Shown here piece after piece: positions 14,254 through 21,617 of a stretch of 36,036 bases of DNA; the stretch's first letter is position 1; each line of letters starts with the position of its first letter. This DNA is from a virus. The position numbers and the translations under genes are program-made. The DNA lies in the IMG/VR virus record IMGVR_UViG_3300037502_003221, positions 1-36,036 of that record; one strand, given 5' to 3'. A model generated the notes under the pieces. The model had not been told where the DNA came from. It saw only the letters and a program-made list of their open reading frames with translations, and did no database searches.

Positions 14254-16881
14254 ATGGCTCAACAAATTAAAAAGAAGTTTATTAAAAACGACGCCGTTGA
14301 CGGGTCGAAAATTAAACTTCTAAGTGGTCAGTCGATTCGTATCGAAGGTCCAGCCGGAGAAGTAGAACTTCTTAAGCTTGGCGTAGATGGCGAAGTTTTA
14401 GCATCTGGGCAAGAAATTGCCTATAAGTCTCAGGTAGATACTCTTACTGCAGATCTTGAAACAGAAGAATCTGCTCGTATCGCTGGAGACTCTCAGCTTC
14501 AGTCTTCTTTAGATTCTGAAGTAAGTAGCAGACAAGCTGCTGTTATGGCAGAAGAGTCCGCTCGTATGGCTGGCGATTCTCAGCTTTCATCTGAGCTACA
14601 GTCTGAAGTTTCTCGTGCTATGTCTGCAGAAAGTGTTCTTGATGGAAAAATCGAGCAGGAAATCTCTGACAGAGTTTCTGCCGTTTCTACAGAACAGTCT
14701 GCTCGTATTGCTGGTGATGAAAATCTCCAAAACCAGATTAACAACATTCTCAGCAACGTAGATCCAGCTGCTCTCGACTCTCTTACAGAAGTCGTAGCTG
14801 CTTTCCAGGCTGCTGACTCTGATCTTCAGGAAGCTATCTCTGCTCTTGGCACAGGAGCTAGCTCTTCTCTCGGTCAAGAAGTTTCTGAGCGTATTGCTGC
14901 TGATCAAACACTCCAGGCTAATATTGACGCAGAGGAGTCTGCTCGTATTGCTGCAGACCAAACTCTCCAGTCTAATATTGATTCTGAAATGTCTCGTGCT
15001 ATGGGAGTTGAAGGTTCTCTTCAAAGCCAGATTACAGCAGAAGTTTCTGCTCGTACCTCTGCAGATCAGACACTCCAGAGCAACATCGACACAGAAGAGT
15101 CTGAGCGTATTGCTGGCGACCTAGTTCTCCAGGGCAATATAGACTCTGAAATGTCTCGTGCTATGGGTGTAGAATCTTCTTTACAGTCTCAAATTACTTC
15201 AGAAGTTTCTCGTGCTCAATCTGCCGAGTCTGTACTTCAGGGTAATATTGACACAGAAGAGTCTGAGCGCGTAGCTGCTGATCTCGTTCTACAGGGTAAT
15301 ATCGACGGCGTAGCTGCTGATCTTTCTACAGAAATGTCACGCGCCATGGGTGTTGAAGGCTCCCTCCAGTCTCAAATCACGCAGGAAGTTTCTGACCGCG
15401 TATCTGCAGACCTAGTACTTCAGGGAAATATCGACTCCGAAGAATCTTCTCGCATTGCTGGAGACGTACAGCTTCAATCTAATATTGATGCAGAAATGTC
15501 TCGTGCTATGGCGGTTGAAGGTTCTCTCCAGTCCCAGCTTACTCAGGAAGTGTCTGATCGTCAATCTGCTGATCAAGTTCTTCAGGGTAACATTGACTCC
15601 GAAGAATCTTCTCGTATTGCAGCAGACGTAGTACTTCAGGGTAATATTGACTCTGAAATGTCTCGTGCTATGGGAGTTGAATCTAGCCTTCAATCTCAGA
15701 TTACTCAAGAAGTATCTGACAGAACATCTGCCGACTCTGCTCTTAGTGGTCGTCTTGATGTTCTTGAAGCAGATCCAGTTACTAAGACGTATGTTGATAG
15801 TGAAGTTTCTGATCTCCAGAATCAAATCAACAATGTACTTAGCAACATCGACCCAGCTGCTCTCGATTCTTTGACAGAAGTAGTTTCTGCTTTCCAATCT
15901 GCCGATGCTGACATCCTTGACGCTATTAGCGCTCTTGGAACAGGTTCTAGCTCTGCTCTTGGACAAGAAATTTCTGATAGAATTGCTGCTGATGCATCTC
16001 TTCAGTCTCAGATTACTCAAGAAGTATCTGATAGAATTGCTGGCGATTCTTCTCTCCAGTCTCAGCTCGACTCTGAGGTTTCTAGAGCTATGTCTGCAGA
16101 ATTTACTCTCCAAAGTAACATTGACGCAGAAATGTCTCGTGCAATGGGTGTAGAGGGATCTCTCCAGTCTCAGATTGACCAGGAAATTTCTGACCGTCAG
16201 GCAGATGTTAACGAAGAAATGTCTCGCGCTATGGCTGCTGAGTCTACCCTTCAGTCTAACATTGATTCTGAAATGTCTCGTGCTATGGGAGTTGAGTCAG
16301 GACTTGATTCTCGCCTTACAACTGCTGAGGGTGATATTGATTCTCTCGAAGGTCGCATGACCACTGCAGAAGGTGATATCGACGCTCTCGAAGGTCGTAT
16401 GACAACTGCTGAGGGTGATATTGATGCCCTTGAAGGTCGTGTTACAGAAACAGAATCTGACATCTCTGTTCTTCAGTCTCAGGTTCTTAACCTTGATTCT
16501 GATCTCAGCACACTCGCTGGAAGAGTTACTGTTACTGAAGGTGATATTGATAACCTAGAATCTAGCTTGTCTTCTGAAATTTCAAGAGCTACATCTGCTG
16601 AAAATGCACTTGACGCTCGTCTTGATGTTATCGAAGCAAAAGCTTTTGGCAAGGAATCTTTCACAATCACTACTAATACAACTTACGTAGATCTTACTAG
16701 AGAGGTTGTTGCAAACTCTCTCGTAGTGTTTGTTGGACGAGTAGCTGCTCACAAAGATATGGATTTTACAGTATCTGTTGTTGGTGGAGTAACTAGACTT
16801 ACTTGGATTGGTTCTTTTGCTGCTAGCGGAGACGAAGCAATCGTAGAAGGTGACGGAGTTTTCGTAACTTACTACTACTAA
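14254..16881 (+). CDS. Long coiled-coil tail fibre, repetitive
   Basis: 875 residues. After a 60-residue anchor ('SGQSIRIEGPAGEVELLKLGVDGEV') the protein is almost wholly repeat. Units of the type 'SEMSRAMGVEGSLQSQIT-EVSDR-SAD--LQGNID' recur, with EMSRAM present eight times. They are interrupted twice by 'NQINN-LSN-DPAALDSLTEVV-AFQ-AD' (about 160-190 and 525-555). Three 14-residue units 'GRMTTAEGDID-LE' follow near 690-735. Heptad-like hydrophobic spacing implies a long trimeric coiled coil. Residues about 800-875 form a beta cap shared with the preceding small gene. Like the capsid gene it favours CGT for Arg, where the sister fibre at 17393 uses AGA, suggesting high expression. A strong SD and a strong terminator bracket it. 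Confidence 0.85.
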   Translation: MAQQIKKKFIKNDAVDGSKIKLLSGQSIRIEGPAGEVELLKLGVDGEVLASGQEIAYKSQVDTLTADLETEESARIAGDSQLQSSLDSEVSSRQAAVMAEESARMAGDSQLSSELQSEVSRAMSAESVLDGKIEQEISDRVSAVSTEQSARIAGDENLQNQINNILSNVDPAALDSLTEVVAAFQAADSDLQEAISALGTGASSSLGQEVSERIAADQTLQANIDAEESARIAADQTLQSNIDSEMSRAMGVEGSLQSQITAEVSARTSADQTLQSNIDTEESERIAGDLVLQGNIDSEMSRAMGVESSLQSQITSEVSRAQSAESVLQGNIDTEESERVAADLVLQGNIDGVAADLSTEMSRAMGVEGSLQSQITQEVSDRVSADLVLQGNIDSEESSRIAGDVQLQSNIDAEMSRAMAVEGSLQSQLTQEVSDRQSADQVLQGNIDSEESSRIAADVVLQGNIDSEMSRAMGVESSLQSQITQEVSDRTSADSALSGRLDVLEADPVTKTYVDSEVSDLQNQINNVLSNIDPAALDSLTEVVSAFQSADADILDAISALGTGSSSALGQEISDRIAADASLQSQITQEVSDRIAGDSSLQSQLDSEVSRAMSAEFTLQSNIDAEMSRAMGVEGSLQSQIDQEISDRQADVNEEMSRAMAAESTLQSNIDSEMSRAMGVESGLDSRLTTAEGDIDSLEGRMTTAEGDIDALEGRMTTAEGDIDALEGRVTETESDISVLQSQVLNLDSDLSTLAGRVTVTEGDIDNLESSLSSEISRATSAENALDARLDVIEAKAFGKESFTITTNTTYVDLTREVVANSLVVFVGRVAAHKDMDFTVSVVGGVTRLTWIGSFAASGDEAIVEGDGVFVTYYY
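14455..16480 (+). repeat. Degenerate coding repeats in coiled-coil fibre
   Basis: Near-identical DNA words recur throughout, for example GAAATGTCTCGTGCTATGGG-like sequence at about 14988, 15150, 15333, 15493, 15655, 16132, 16218 and 16270. Three 42-base units run in tandem near 16330-16440. Such repeats can recombine and change fibre length. Confidence 0.8.
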
Positions 16882-16898
16882 TACTAATTGATGGTATG

Positions 16899-16926
16899 GG
16901 GAAGAGCACTGCTCTTCCCTTTTTTT
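16899..16926 (+). terminator. Strong rho-independent terminator
   Basis: GGGAAGAGC (16899-16907), loop ACT, GCTCTTCCC (16911-16919), then seven T. A perfect 9-bp stem 17 bases after the coiled-coil fibre's stop. No late promoter copy follows before 16937, so genes 16937-19953 depend on read-through or an unseen promoter. Confidence 0.92.
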
Positions 16927-16936
16927 AAGGAATTGT

Positions 16937-17374
16937 ATGGCTATAATATCAAAACCACAAGTAATATACAAAGGTATTCCTGTTGTATTTACTTTATTTA
17001 AGGTTAACTTACTAAGTAACCACGTAGTCTCTGCAAATTCCAGATTTAGCGATGTGTCTAATTGGAAAGACGTTTATATAAACTATGTAAGTTCTGAGGG
17101 AAATCAGCGAATTAATGTTAATTTTGATTCAAAAGATAATTTTCAGAATGGCGTGTTTAGCGCTTCCTCAAGAGCTAGAACTTCTTTTATAGTAGACAGC
17201 ATCACAATTGTTGATTTAGATGGGGAAATTTTAAAGATTTCCAGGAACAACCTAAATACAGCTACCTTTGATATCGAGCTTTATAGCGACTCGGAAAGTG
17301 AAGAGTTTGTGTTATTGCTAGAAGACGGTGCTAACTTTCTTTTAGAATCTGGAGAGTTTTTAGTTTTAGAATAA
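16937..17374 (+). CDS. Small fibre-partner protein, paralogue of the 19606 gene
   Basis: 145 residues, SD AAGGA. Compare with the product at 19606: both open 'M-I-(I/V)-(S/T)KPQV', share 'SNW..VY-NYVSSEG-QR'/'LNWYRVNAVYKSSEGSQY', then 'GVFS-SS(R/K)AR(T/N)SF' and 'DLDGEIL-I-R--L--A-FDIE'. They are clear paralogues, each right behind a coiled-coil fibre gene. This copy has an extra tail of about 30 residues (EEFVLLLEDGANFLLESGEF), an acidic amphipathic repeat of a kind seen at the ends of phage structural proteins. No family name recognised; probably a cap, base or chaperone for the fibre. Confidence 0.65.
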   Translation: MAIISKPQVIYKGIPVVFTLFKVNLLSNHVVSANSRFSDVSNWKDVYINYVSSEGNQRINVNFDSKDNFQNGVFSASSRARTSFIVDSITIVDLDGEILKISRNNLNTATFDIELYSDSESEEFVLLLEDGANFLLESGEFLVLE

Positions 17375-17392
17375 TACAAACGGAGTAAAAAG

Positions 17393-19597
17393 ATGAACAA
17401 AAAGTTAACGCAGCTTACAGAAAAGCTAACAAGCTTAGACCAAGACGATTTGCTATATGTAAGCACCAACGGAGTTTCAAAATCAGTAAAAGTATCTACA
17501 GTAGAAGCACCTCTTAAATCCTACGCAGATACAAAAGCCAGTGAAGCACAGGCTGCTGCAATAAGTGCTTCAAACTCAACGGCACAATCATTAGTGAACG
17601 CAGAAGCTGTAAGAGCTACTGCATCAGAAGCTAGCTTGCAAAGCCAGATATCTTCTGAAGTTTCTAATAGAATGTCTGCAGATGCTAGCTTACAGTCTAG
17701 CATTTCCGTAGAATCCGGAAGAGCTGTATTAGCAGAAAGTTCTTTACAAAATCAAATTAGTCAAGAAATTTCTGATAGAATTTCTGCAGTTTCTGAAATA
17801 GAAGGTGATGTAAGTTCTGAAATTTCTAGAGCTATGTCAGTAGAGGCTTCTTTGGCTTCTCAGATTTCTAGCGAAATTTCAAGAGCACTTTCTGCAGAGT
17901 CTTCTTTGCAGTCTCAAATTAGCTCAATTTTAAGCAATGTAGACGCCGATGCGCTAGATTCCTTATCTGAAGTTGTATCTGCATTTCAATCTGCAGATTC
18001 TTCAATGTCAGGAGCTATTTCTGCGCTTTCTTCATCTTTAGCTGCAGATCTTGCACAGGAATCTTCCCAGAGGATTGCTCAAGATTCTAGCTTACAAGCT
18101 CAAATTACACAGGAAGTTTCTGATAGAACTGCTGCCGTTTCTTCTTTAGAAGCTAGCTTGCAGTCTGAAACATCCTCCAGGGTTTCTGCCGTTTCTTCTG
18201 AGCAAAGTAGAGCTTTGGCTGCTGAGCAGTCGCTACAGTCTCAAATTTCAGCAGAAATAACTTCAAGGCAAGCGGCTATTTCTGCAGAAGAGTCTGCTAG
18301 AATGGCTGCTGATTCTCAGCTTTCTTCTGCGATTTCTTCTGAAGAAACAAGAGCTATGTTAGCTGAAGCTTCTCTTCAAAGTCAACTATCACAGGAAGTA
18401 GCAAGTAGAGCTTCTGCAATTTCTGCAGAACAAAGTGCAAGAGTTAGCGCAGATTCACAGCTAGCTTCTGATATTGCTTCTGAAGAAACAAGAGCTATGT
18501 CGGCAGAAAGTTCTTTGCAATCTCAAATTGGCGCAGAAGCATCTAGCAGACAAGCGGCAGACGCCGTACTACAAGCTGCTATTGAACAAGAAGCTTCTGA
18601 TAGAGCAACTGCAATCTACAACGCAACTACTGGACATATCATCCCAAGAGAAACTCTGGTTTACGACTTAGGTACTCCAGATTATAGATTTAGAGACTTA
18701 TACCTTAGCGGAAACACCATTATCCTGGGAGAAACTAGAATCTCCTCTAACGAAAATGGTGAACTTGATCTACAAGAAGGCGCTACCGTTGGCGGTCTAC
18801 TAATTGCATCAACTGATTTTGTTGACGCAGCTGTAGCCGTAGAAGAGTCTGCACGACTAGCTTCTGAGTCTTCTTTGCAGGCATCTATTTCTGCAGAACA
18901 AAGCAGAGCAACATCTGCGGAAGTAGCTCTTGGCACAAGAATTGACAATATACTTTCAAATACAGATGCTGCAGCACTTGATTCCTTGTCTGAAGTTGTA
19001 GCTGCATTTGTAGCAGCTGATGCTGATTTGTCTGGGGCAATAACTACCCTTGCTACAAACCTTACAACTAGTTTAAATTCAGAAAGCTCTACAAGATTGC
19101 TTGCTGATAGTAACTTGCAATCTCAGATTTCTGCTGAATCAACTTCTAGACAATCTGCTATTTCTAGCTTAACTTCTCAGATTTCTGCAGAAACTAGTTC
19201 TAGACAAGCAGCTGTTACTTCTCTTACTTCTCAAATTTCTGAAGAAACCACTTCCAGACAGTCTGCTATTTCTGCTGAGCAATCAGCAAGAACTGCCGCT
19301 ATTTCAGAAGAAGCTTCTTTAAGAATTGCTGGAGATGCTGCTACTCTACAATCAGCTCAAACATTTGCAACTAACGCTGCTGCAGCGGCTGTGCCAGTGG
19401 GCGTAGTTTCTATGTATGCCGGAACTGTGGCTCCTAGTGGCTATTTGCTGTGTGATGGGTCGGCTGTAAGTAGAACTACTTATGCTACGCTGTTTTCTGT
19501 TATTGGTACTAGCTTTGGATCTGGAAATGGAAGTACAACTTTTAATTTACCAAACCCAGACAGTAACTCTAACATTCGCTTAATTATTAAATTTTAA
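17393..19597 (+). CDS. Second coiled-coil tail fibre with collar-domain tip
   Basis: 734 residues, SD CGGAG. The N terminus (KLTQLTEKLTSLDQDDLLYVSTNGVSKSVK) is a short beta anchor. Coiled-coil repeats (SLQSQISSEVSNRMSADASLQSS type) run to about 405, with 'SNVDADALDSLSEVVSAFQSAD' near 180. A beta insert at about 408-470 contains 'DLGTPDYRFRDLYLSGNTI', a motif common just before fibre tips. The coil then resumes, with a second 'SNTDAAALDSLSEVV', and ends in a short collar domain (about 665-734: 'APSGYLLCDGSAVSRTTYATLF', 'GNGSTTFNLPNP'). The collar domain stops right after the LPN motif, shorter than in the 3367 gene. It has the same architecture as the 14254 fibre but a different tip and different codon use. 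Confidence 0.85.
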   Translation: MNKKLTQLTEKLTSLDQDDLLYVSTNGVSKSVKVSTVEAPLKSYADTKASEAQAAAISASNSTAQSLVNAEAVRATASEASLQSQISSEVSNRMSADASLQSSISVESGRAVLAESSLQNQISQEISDRISAVSEIEGDVSSEISRAMSVEASLASQISSEISRALSAESSLQSQISSILSNVDADALDSLSEVVSAFQSADSSMSGAISALSSSLAADLAQESSQRIAQDSSLQAQITQEVSDRTAAVSSLEASLQSETSSRVSAVSSEQSRALAAEQSLQSQISAEITSRQAAISAEESARMAADSQLSSAISSEETRAMLAEASLQSQLSQEVASRASAISAEQSARVSADSQLASDIASEETRAMSAESSLQSQIGAEASSRQAADAVLQAAIEQEASDRATAIYNATTGHIIPRETLVYDLGTPDYRFRDLYLSGNTIILGETRISSNENGELDLQEGATVGGLLIASTDFVDAAVAVEESARLASESSLQASISAEQSRATSAEVALGTRIDNILSNTDAAALDSLSEVVAAFVAADADLSGAITTLATNLTTSLNSESSTRLLADSNLQSQISAESTSRQSAISSLTSQISAETSSRQAAVTSLTSQISEETTSRQSAISAEQSARTAAISEEASLRIAGDAATLQSAQTFATNAAAAAVPVGVVSMYAGTVAPSGYLLCDGSAVSRTTYATLFSVIGTSFGSGNGSTTFNLPNPDSNSNIRLIIKF

Positions 19598-19605
19598 GGA
19601 GTAGT

Positions 19606-19953
19606 ATGAGTATCGTAACAAAACCACAAGTACAAAAGGGAGTTTCGGCTCAGTTTAGCTTGGATAAAGCTGAGTTGTTGCAGCACTCCAAAGTGCAGTC
19701 GGATTCGTACTTTTCAAATCAGTTAAACTGGTATAGGGTTAATGCAGTATATAAAAGTTCTGAGGGTTCACAGTATGAAATAGTCGAATTTGACGCATCT
19801 GTAGAATCTCCGGTGGGCGTATTCACTGTCTCTCAAAAGGCTAGAAATTCTTTTCAAATTCAAAAATTACAGATTTTAGATTTTGATGGAGGATTTCTTG
19901 AAATTTTAAGATCCGACCTTGTAGCAGCTGATTGGGATATTGAGTTTATTTAA
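19606..19953 (+). CDS. Small fibre-partner protein, paralogue of the 16937 gene
   Basis: 115 residues, SD AAGGAG, eight bases after the second coiled-coil fibre. It is homologous over its length to the product at 16937 (KPQV start, NW-RV, SSEGSQY, GVFTVSQKARNSFQI, LDFDGGFLEILRSDL-A-WDIE) but lacks that protein's acidic C-terminal tail. Beta-rich, no membrane segment. Last gene of the fibre supercluster, ended by the terminator at 19966. Function unknown; constant pairing with a coiled-coil fibre suggests an obligate partner. Confidence 0.65.
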   Translation: MSIVTKPQVQKGVSAQFSLDKAELLQHSKVQSDSYFSNQLNWYRVNAVYKSSEGSQYEIVEFDASVESPVGVFTVSQKARNSFQIQKLQILDFDGGFLEILRSDLVAADWDIEFI

Positions 19954-19965
19954 TTTCAATTATTT

Positions 19966-19994
19966 GCGGGGCTTTATGCCCCGCTTATATCTTT
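19966..19994 (+). terminator. Rho-independent terminator after fibre supercluster
   Basis: GCGGGGC (19966-19972), loop TTTAT, GCCCCGC (19978-19984), followed by TTATATCTTT. A perfect 7-bp GC stem with a moderately T-rich tail, 36 bases before late promoter copy 3. Confidence 0.8.
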
Positions 19995-20029
19995 GATATT
20001 TCTACTACCTACAACTTAAAACCTTGAAA

Positions 20030-20048
20030 TAACACCCTTATATTATGT
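20030..20048 (+). promoter_or_regulatory. Phage late promoter motif, copy 3
   Basis: TAACACCCTTATATTATGT: the first 16 bases match copies 1, 2 and 4 exactly, and the divergence after that suggests that the specific contacts end there. It heads the adaptor/nozzle module. Confidence 0.7.
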
Positions 20049-20069
20049 AGCACAAAGGAGCTATAAACT

Positions 20070-20402
20070 ATGGAAAAGAAAGCAAAAGCTAAGGCTGAGA
20101 TGCTAAAAGAACTTTCTAAGGAAATGTCTGACGACATGTACTCTCCGATGAAAGGCATGCTTGGTAAAAAAGGCATGAAAAAAGTTTCTGTAATGTCTGA
20201 CTCTCCTGAAGGCCTTGAAAAAGGGCTTACCATGGCCGAAAAGCTTATGAAGCTTAAGTCCAAAGAAAGTGGAGAAGAGCCTATGATGGAAGAGTCTGAA
20301 GAAGAGTCTCCTGAAATGGACATGGAAGAGGATCTTTCAGAAATGTCTCCAGATGAAATGGAGATGATGTTCGAGATGCTAAAAAAGAAGCTCGGAAAAT
20401 AA
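20070..20402 (+). CDS. Small Met-rich acidic protein, role unknown
   Basis: 110 residues; SD AAAGGAG. A basic, Met-rich first half (KAKAEMLKELSKEMSDDMYSPMKGMLGKKGMKK) is followed by a strongly acidic Met/Glu stretch (EEPMMEESEEESPEMDMEEDLSEM) and a final amphipathic helix with a basic end (EMEMMFEMLKKKLGK). This low-complexity, probably disordered design is seen in small assembly proteins encoded beside portal, adaptor or scaffold genes. It could be an assembly or packaging helper, but no family is recognised. Confidence 0.55.
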   Translation: MEKKAKAKAEMLKELSKEMSDDMYSPMKGMLGKKGMKKVSVMSDSPEGLEKGLTMAEKLMKLKSKESGEEPMMEESEEESPEMDMEEDLSEMSPDEMEMMFEMLKKKLGK

Positions 20403-20414
20403 TAGGATCTTAAA

Positions 20415-21614
20415 ATGTCAAGCATTCTTAAGACTGGCGATTTAATACGCAGTATTAAGCGCCGTGCCTTCATACCCAATTCCCAAGAAACATTCACGGA
20501 CGAAGATCTGTTGGAAATGGCTACAGAAGAAGTCAACATAGGTTTAGTGCCTTTGATTGAAAGAATGCATGAAGAGCATTTAGTGTACTACATTGAAGTA
20601 GAACTGGAAGAGGGCAAAAAAAGATACCCAATTCCGGCAAGAGCGCATGGAAATAAGCTTAGAGATCTTGCATTAGTTGATGAAAATGACAACGTATTTG
20701 AAATGCACAGATACTCTTTGAATGAAATTTCTGACTTCACCAATACCACAACATACATAAATACTCGTGGATTTTACTTAGAAAATAATGATGTAGTTCT
20801 TGCAAATTTTGATGTAAATATCGGAAATAAACTGCGTTTTTATTTTTATATGCGACCAAACCATCTGGTAACAGAAGACCTCGGCGCTATAATACAGTCA
20901 ATCACCACGGCACAAGAAATCAATCAAATTACCCCAGTTTCTGGAACTATCTCCGGAATAACCGCTGGAAATCCTACAATCATTCAGGCAACAAACCACG
21001 GTCTTAAAAACGGGGATCTTGTTTTAATTAGTGGAGCAAATACTACTCCATCGATAAATGGCTTTTATGAAGTATCTGTTATTAGTTCAAGCTTATATTC
21101 TATTCCAGTTGCTACTACTTCTGTGGGAGCAATCGCAGGCTCTTTCGCATTAGCATGCGTCGTTAAAAAGCTACGAGTTGACGCACTTCCTAATAAATTT
21201 TTAGGCAGCTCTTTCTTTGACTTCACTCAAAACATATCTCCTAATAAAATTATTAAATACGATGTAAGATTAAATAGTATAAATCAATTATCTAAAGAGC
21301 TTAGCTTTATAAGTTCGACTGTAGACGAAGTTACGGTCGGATGCTACGTAACATTGGCTGAGCAAACAATTGTCCCAAATATTCCCACAGAGCTACATCC
21401 AATACTGGCACAGAGAGTTGCTGTATCTTGTTTGGAGGCTATGGGAGACGAGCAAAACAAGCAATCGGCAGAAAGAAAACTTGCTAAAATGGAACAAGAC
21501 GCCGGAACATTTTTAGATAATAGAGTTGAAGGCGCAAATCAAAAAATTAAATCACGACATTCTCCTTTAGTAAACACACTAAACACACTCGGAAGAAGAA
21601 ATAGAAGGTGGTAA
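20415..21614 (+). CDS. Head-tail adaptor (T7 gp11-like) with an inserted beta module
   Basis: 399 residues, SD AGGAT. The N-terminal 'LKTGDLIRSIKRRAFIPNSQETFTDEDLLEMATEEVNIGLVPLI' and 'RYPIPARAHGNKLRDL' match podophage adaptors that bind beneath the portal. The C-terminal 'ELHPILAQRVAVSCLEAMGDEQNKQSAERKLAKMEQDA' is the usual helical end. Residues about 165-250 are an insertion ('GNPTIIQATNHGLKNGDLVLISGANTTPSINGFYEVSVIS') of the type also found three times in the next protein, similar to the FCCH-like domain annotated in phage structural proteins. It is followed four bases later by the nozzle gene, the order of T7 genes 11 and 12. Confidence 0.75.
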   Translation: MSSILKTGDLIRSIKRRAFIPNSQETFTDEDLLEMATEEVNIGLVPLIERMHEEHLVYYIEVELEEGKKRYPIPARAHGNKLRDLALVDENDNVFEMHRYSLNEISDFTNTTTYINTRGFYLENNDVVLANFDVNIGNKLRFYFYMRPNHLVTEDLGAIIQSITTAQEINQITPVSGTISGITAGNPTIIQATNHGLKNGDLVLISGANTTPSINGFYEVSVISSSLYSIPVATTSVGAIAGSFALACVVKKLRVDALPNKFLGSSFFDFTQNISPNKIIKYDVRLNSINQLSKELSFISSTVDEVTVGCYVTLAEQTIVPNIPTELHPILAQRVAVSCLEAMGDEQNKQSAERKLAKMEQDAGTFLDNRVEGANQKIKSRHSPLVNTLNTLGRRNRRW

Positions 21615-21617
21615 TTC

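Noticed and set aside
15412-16113. Minus-strand ORF of 233 codons, and a similar one at 14596-15024
   Set aside because: They mirror the repeated, stop-poor codons of the coiled-coil fibre; no SD or promoter, and the protein is low-complexity.
14455-16480. CRISPR-like array suggested by regular repeats
   Set aside because: The repeats keep one reading frame, vary by codon and have no unique spacers; they encode a coiled coil.
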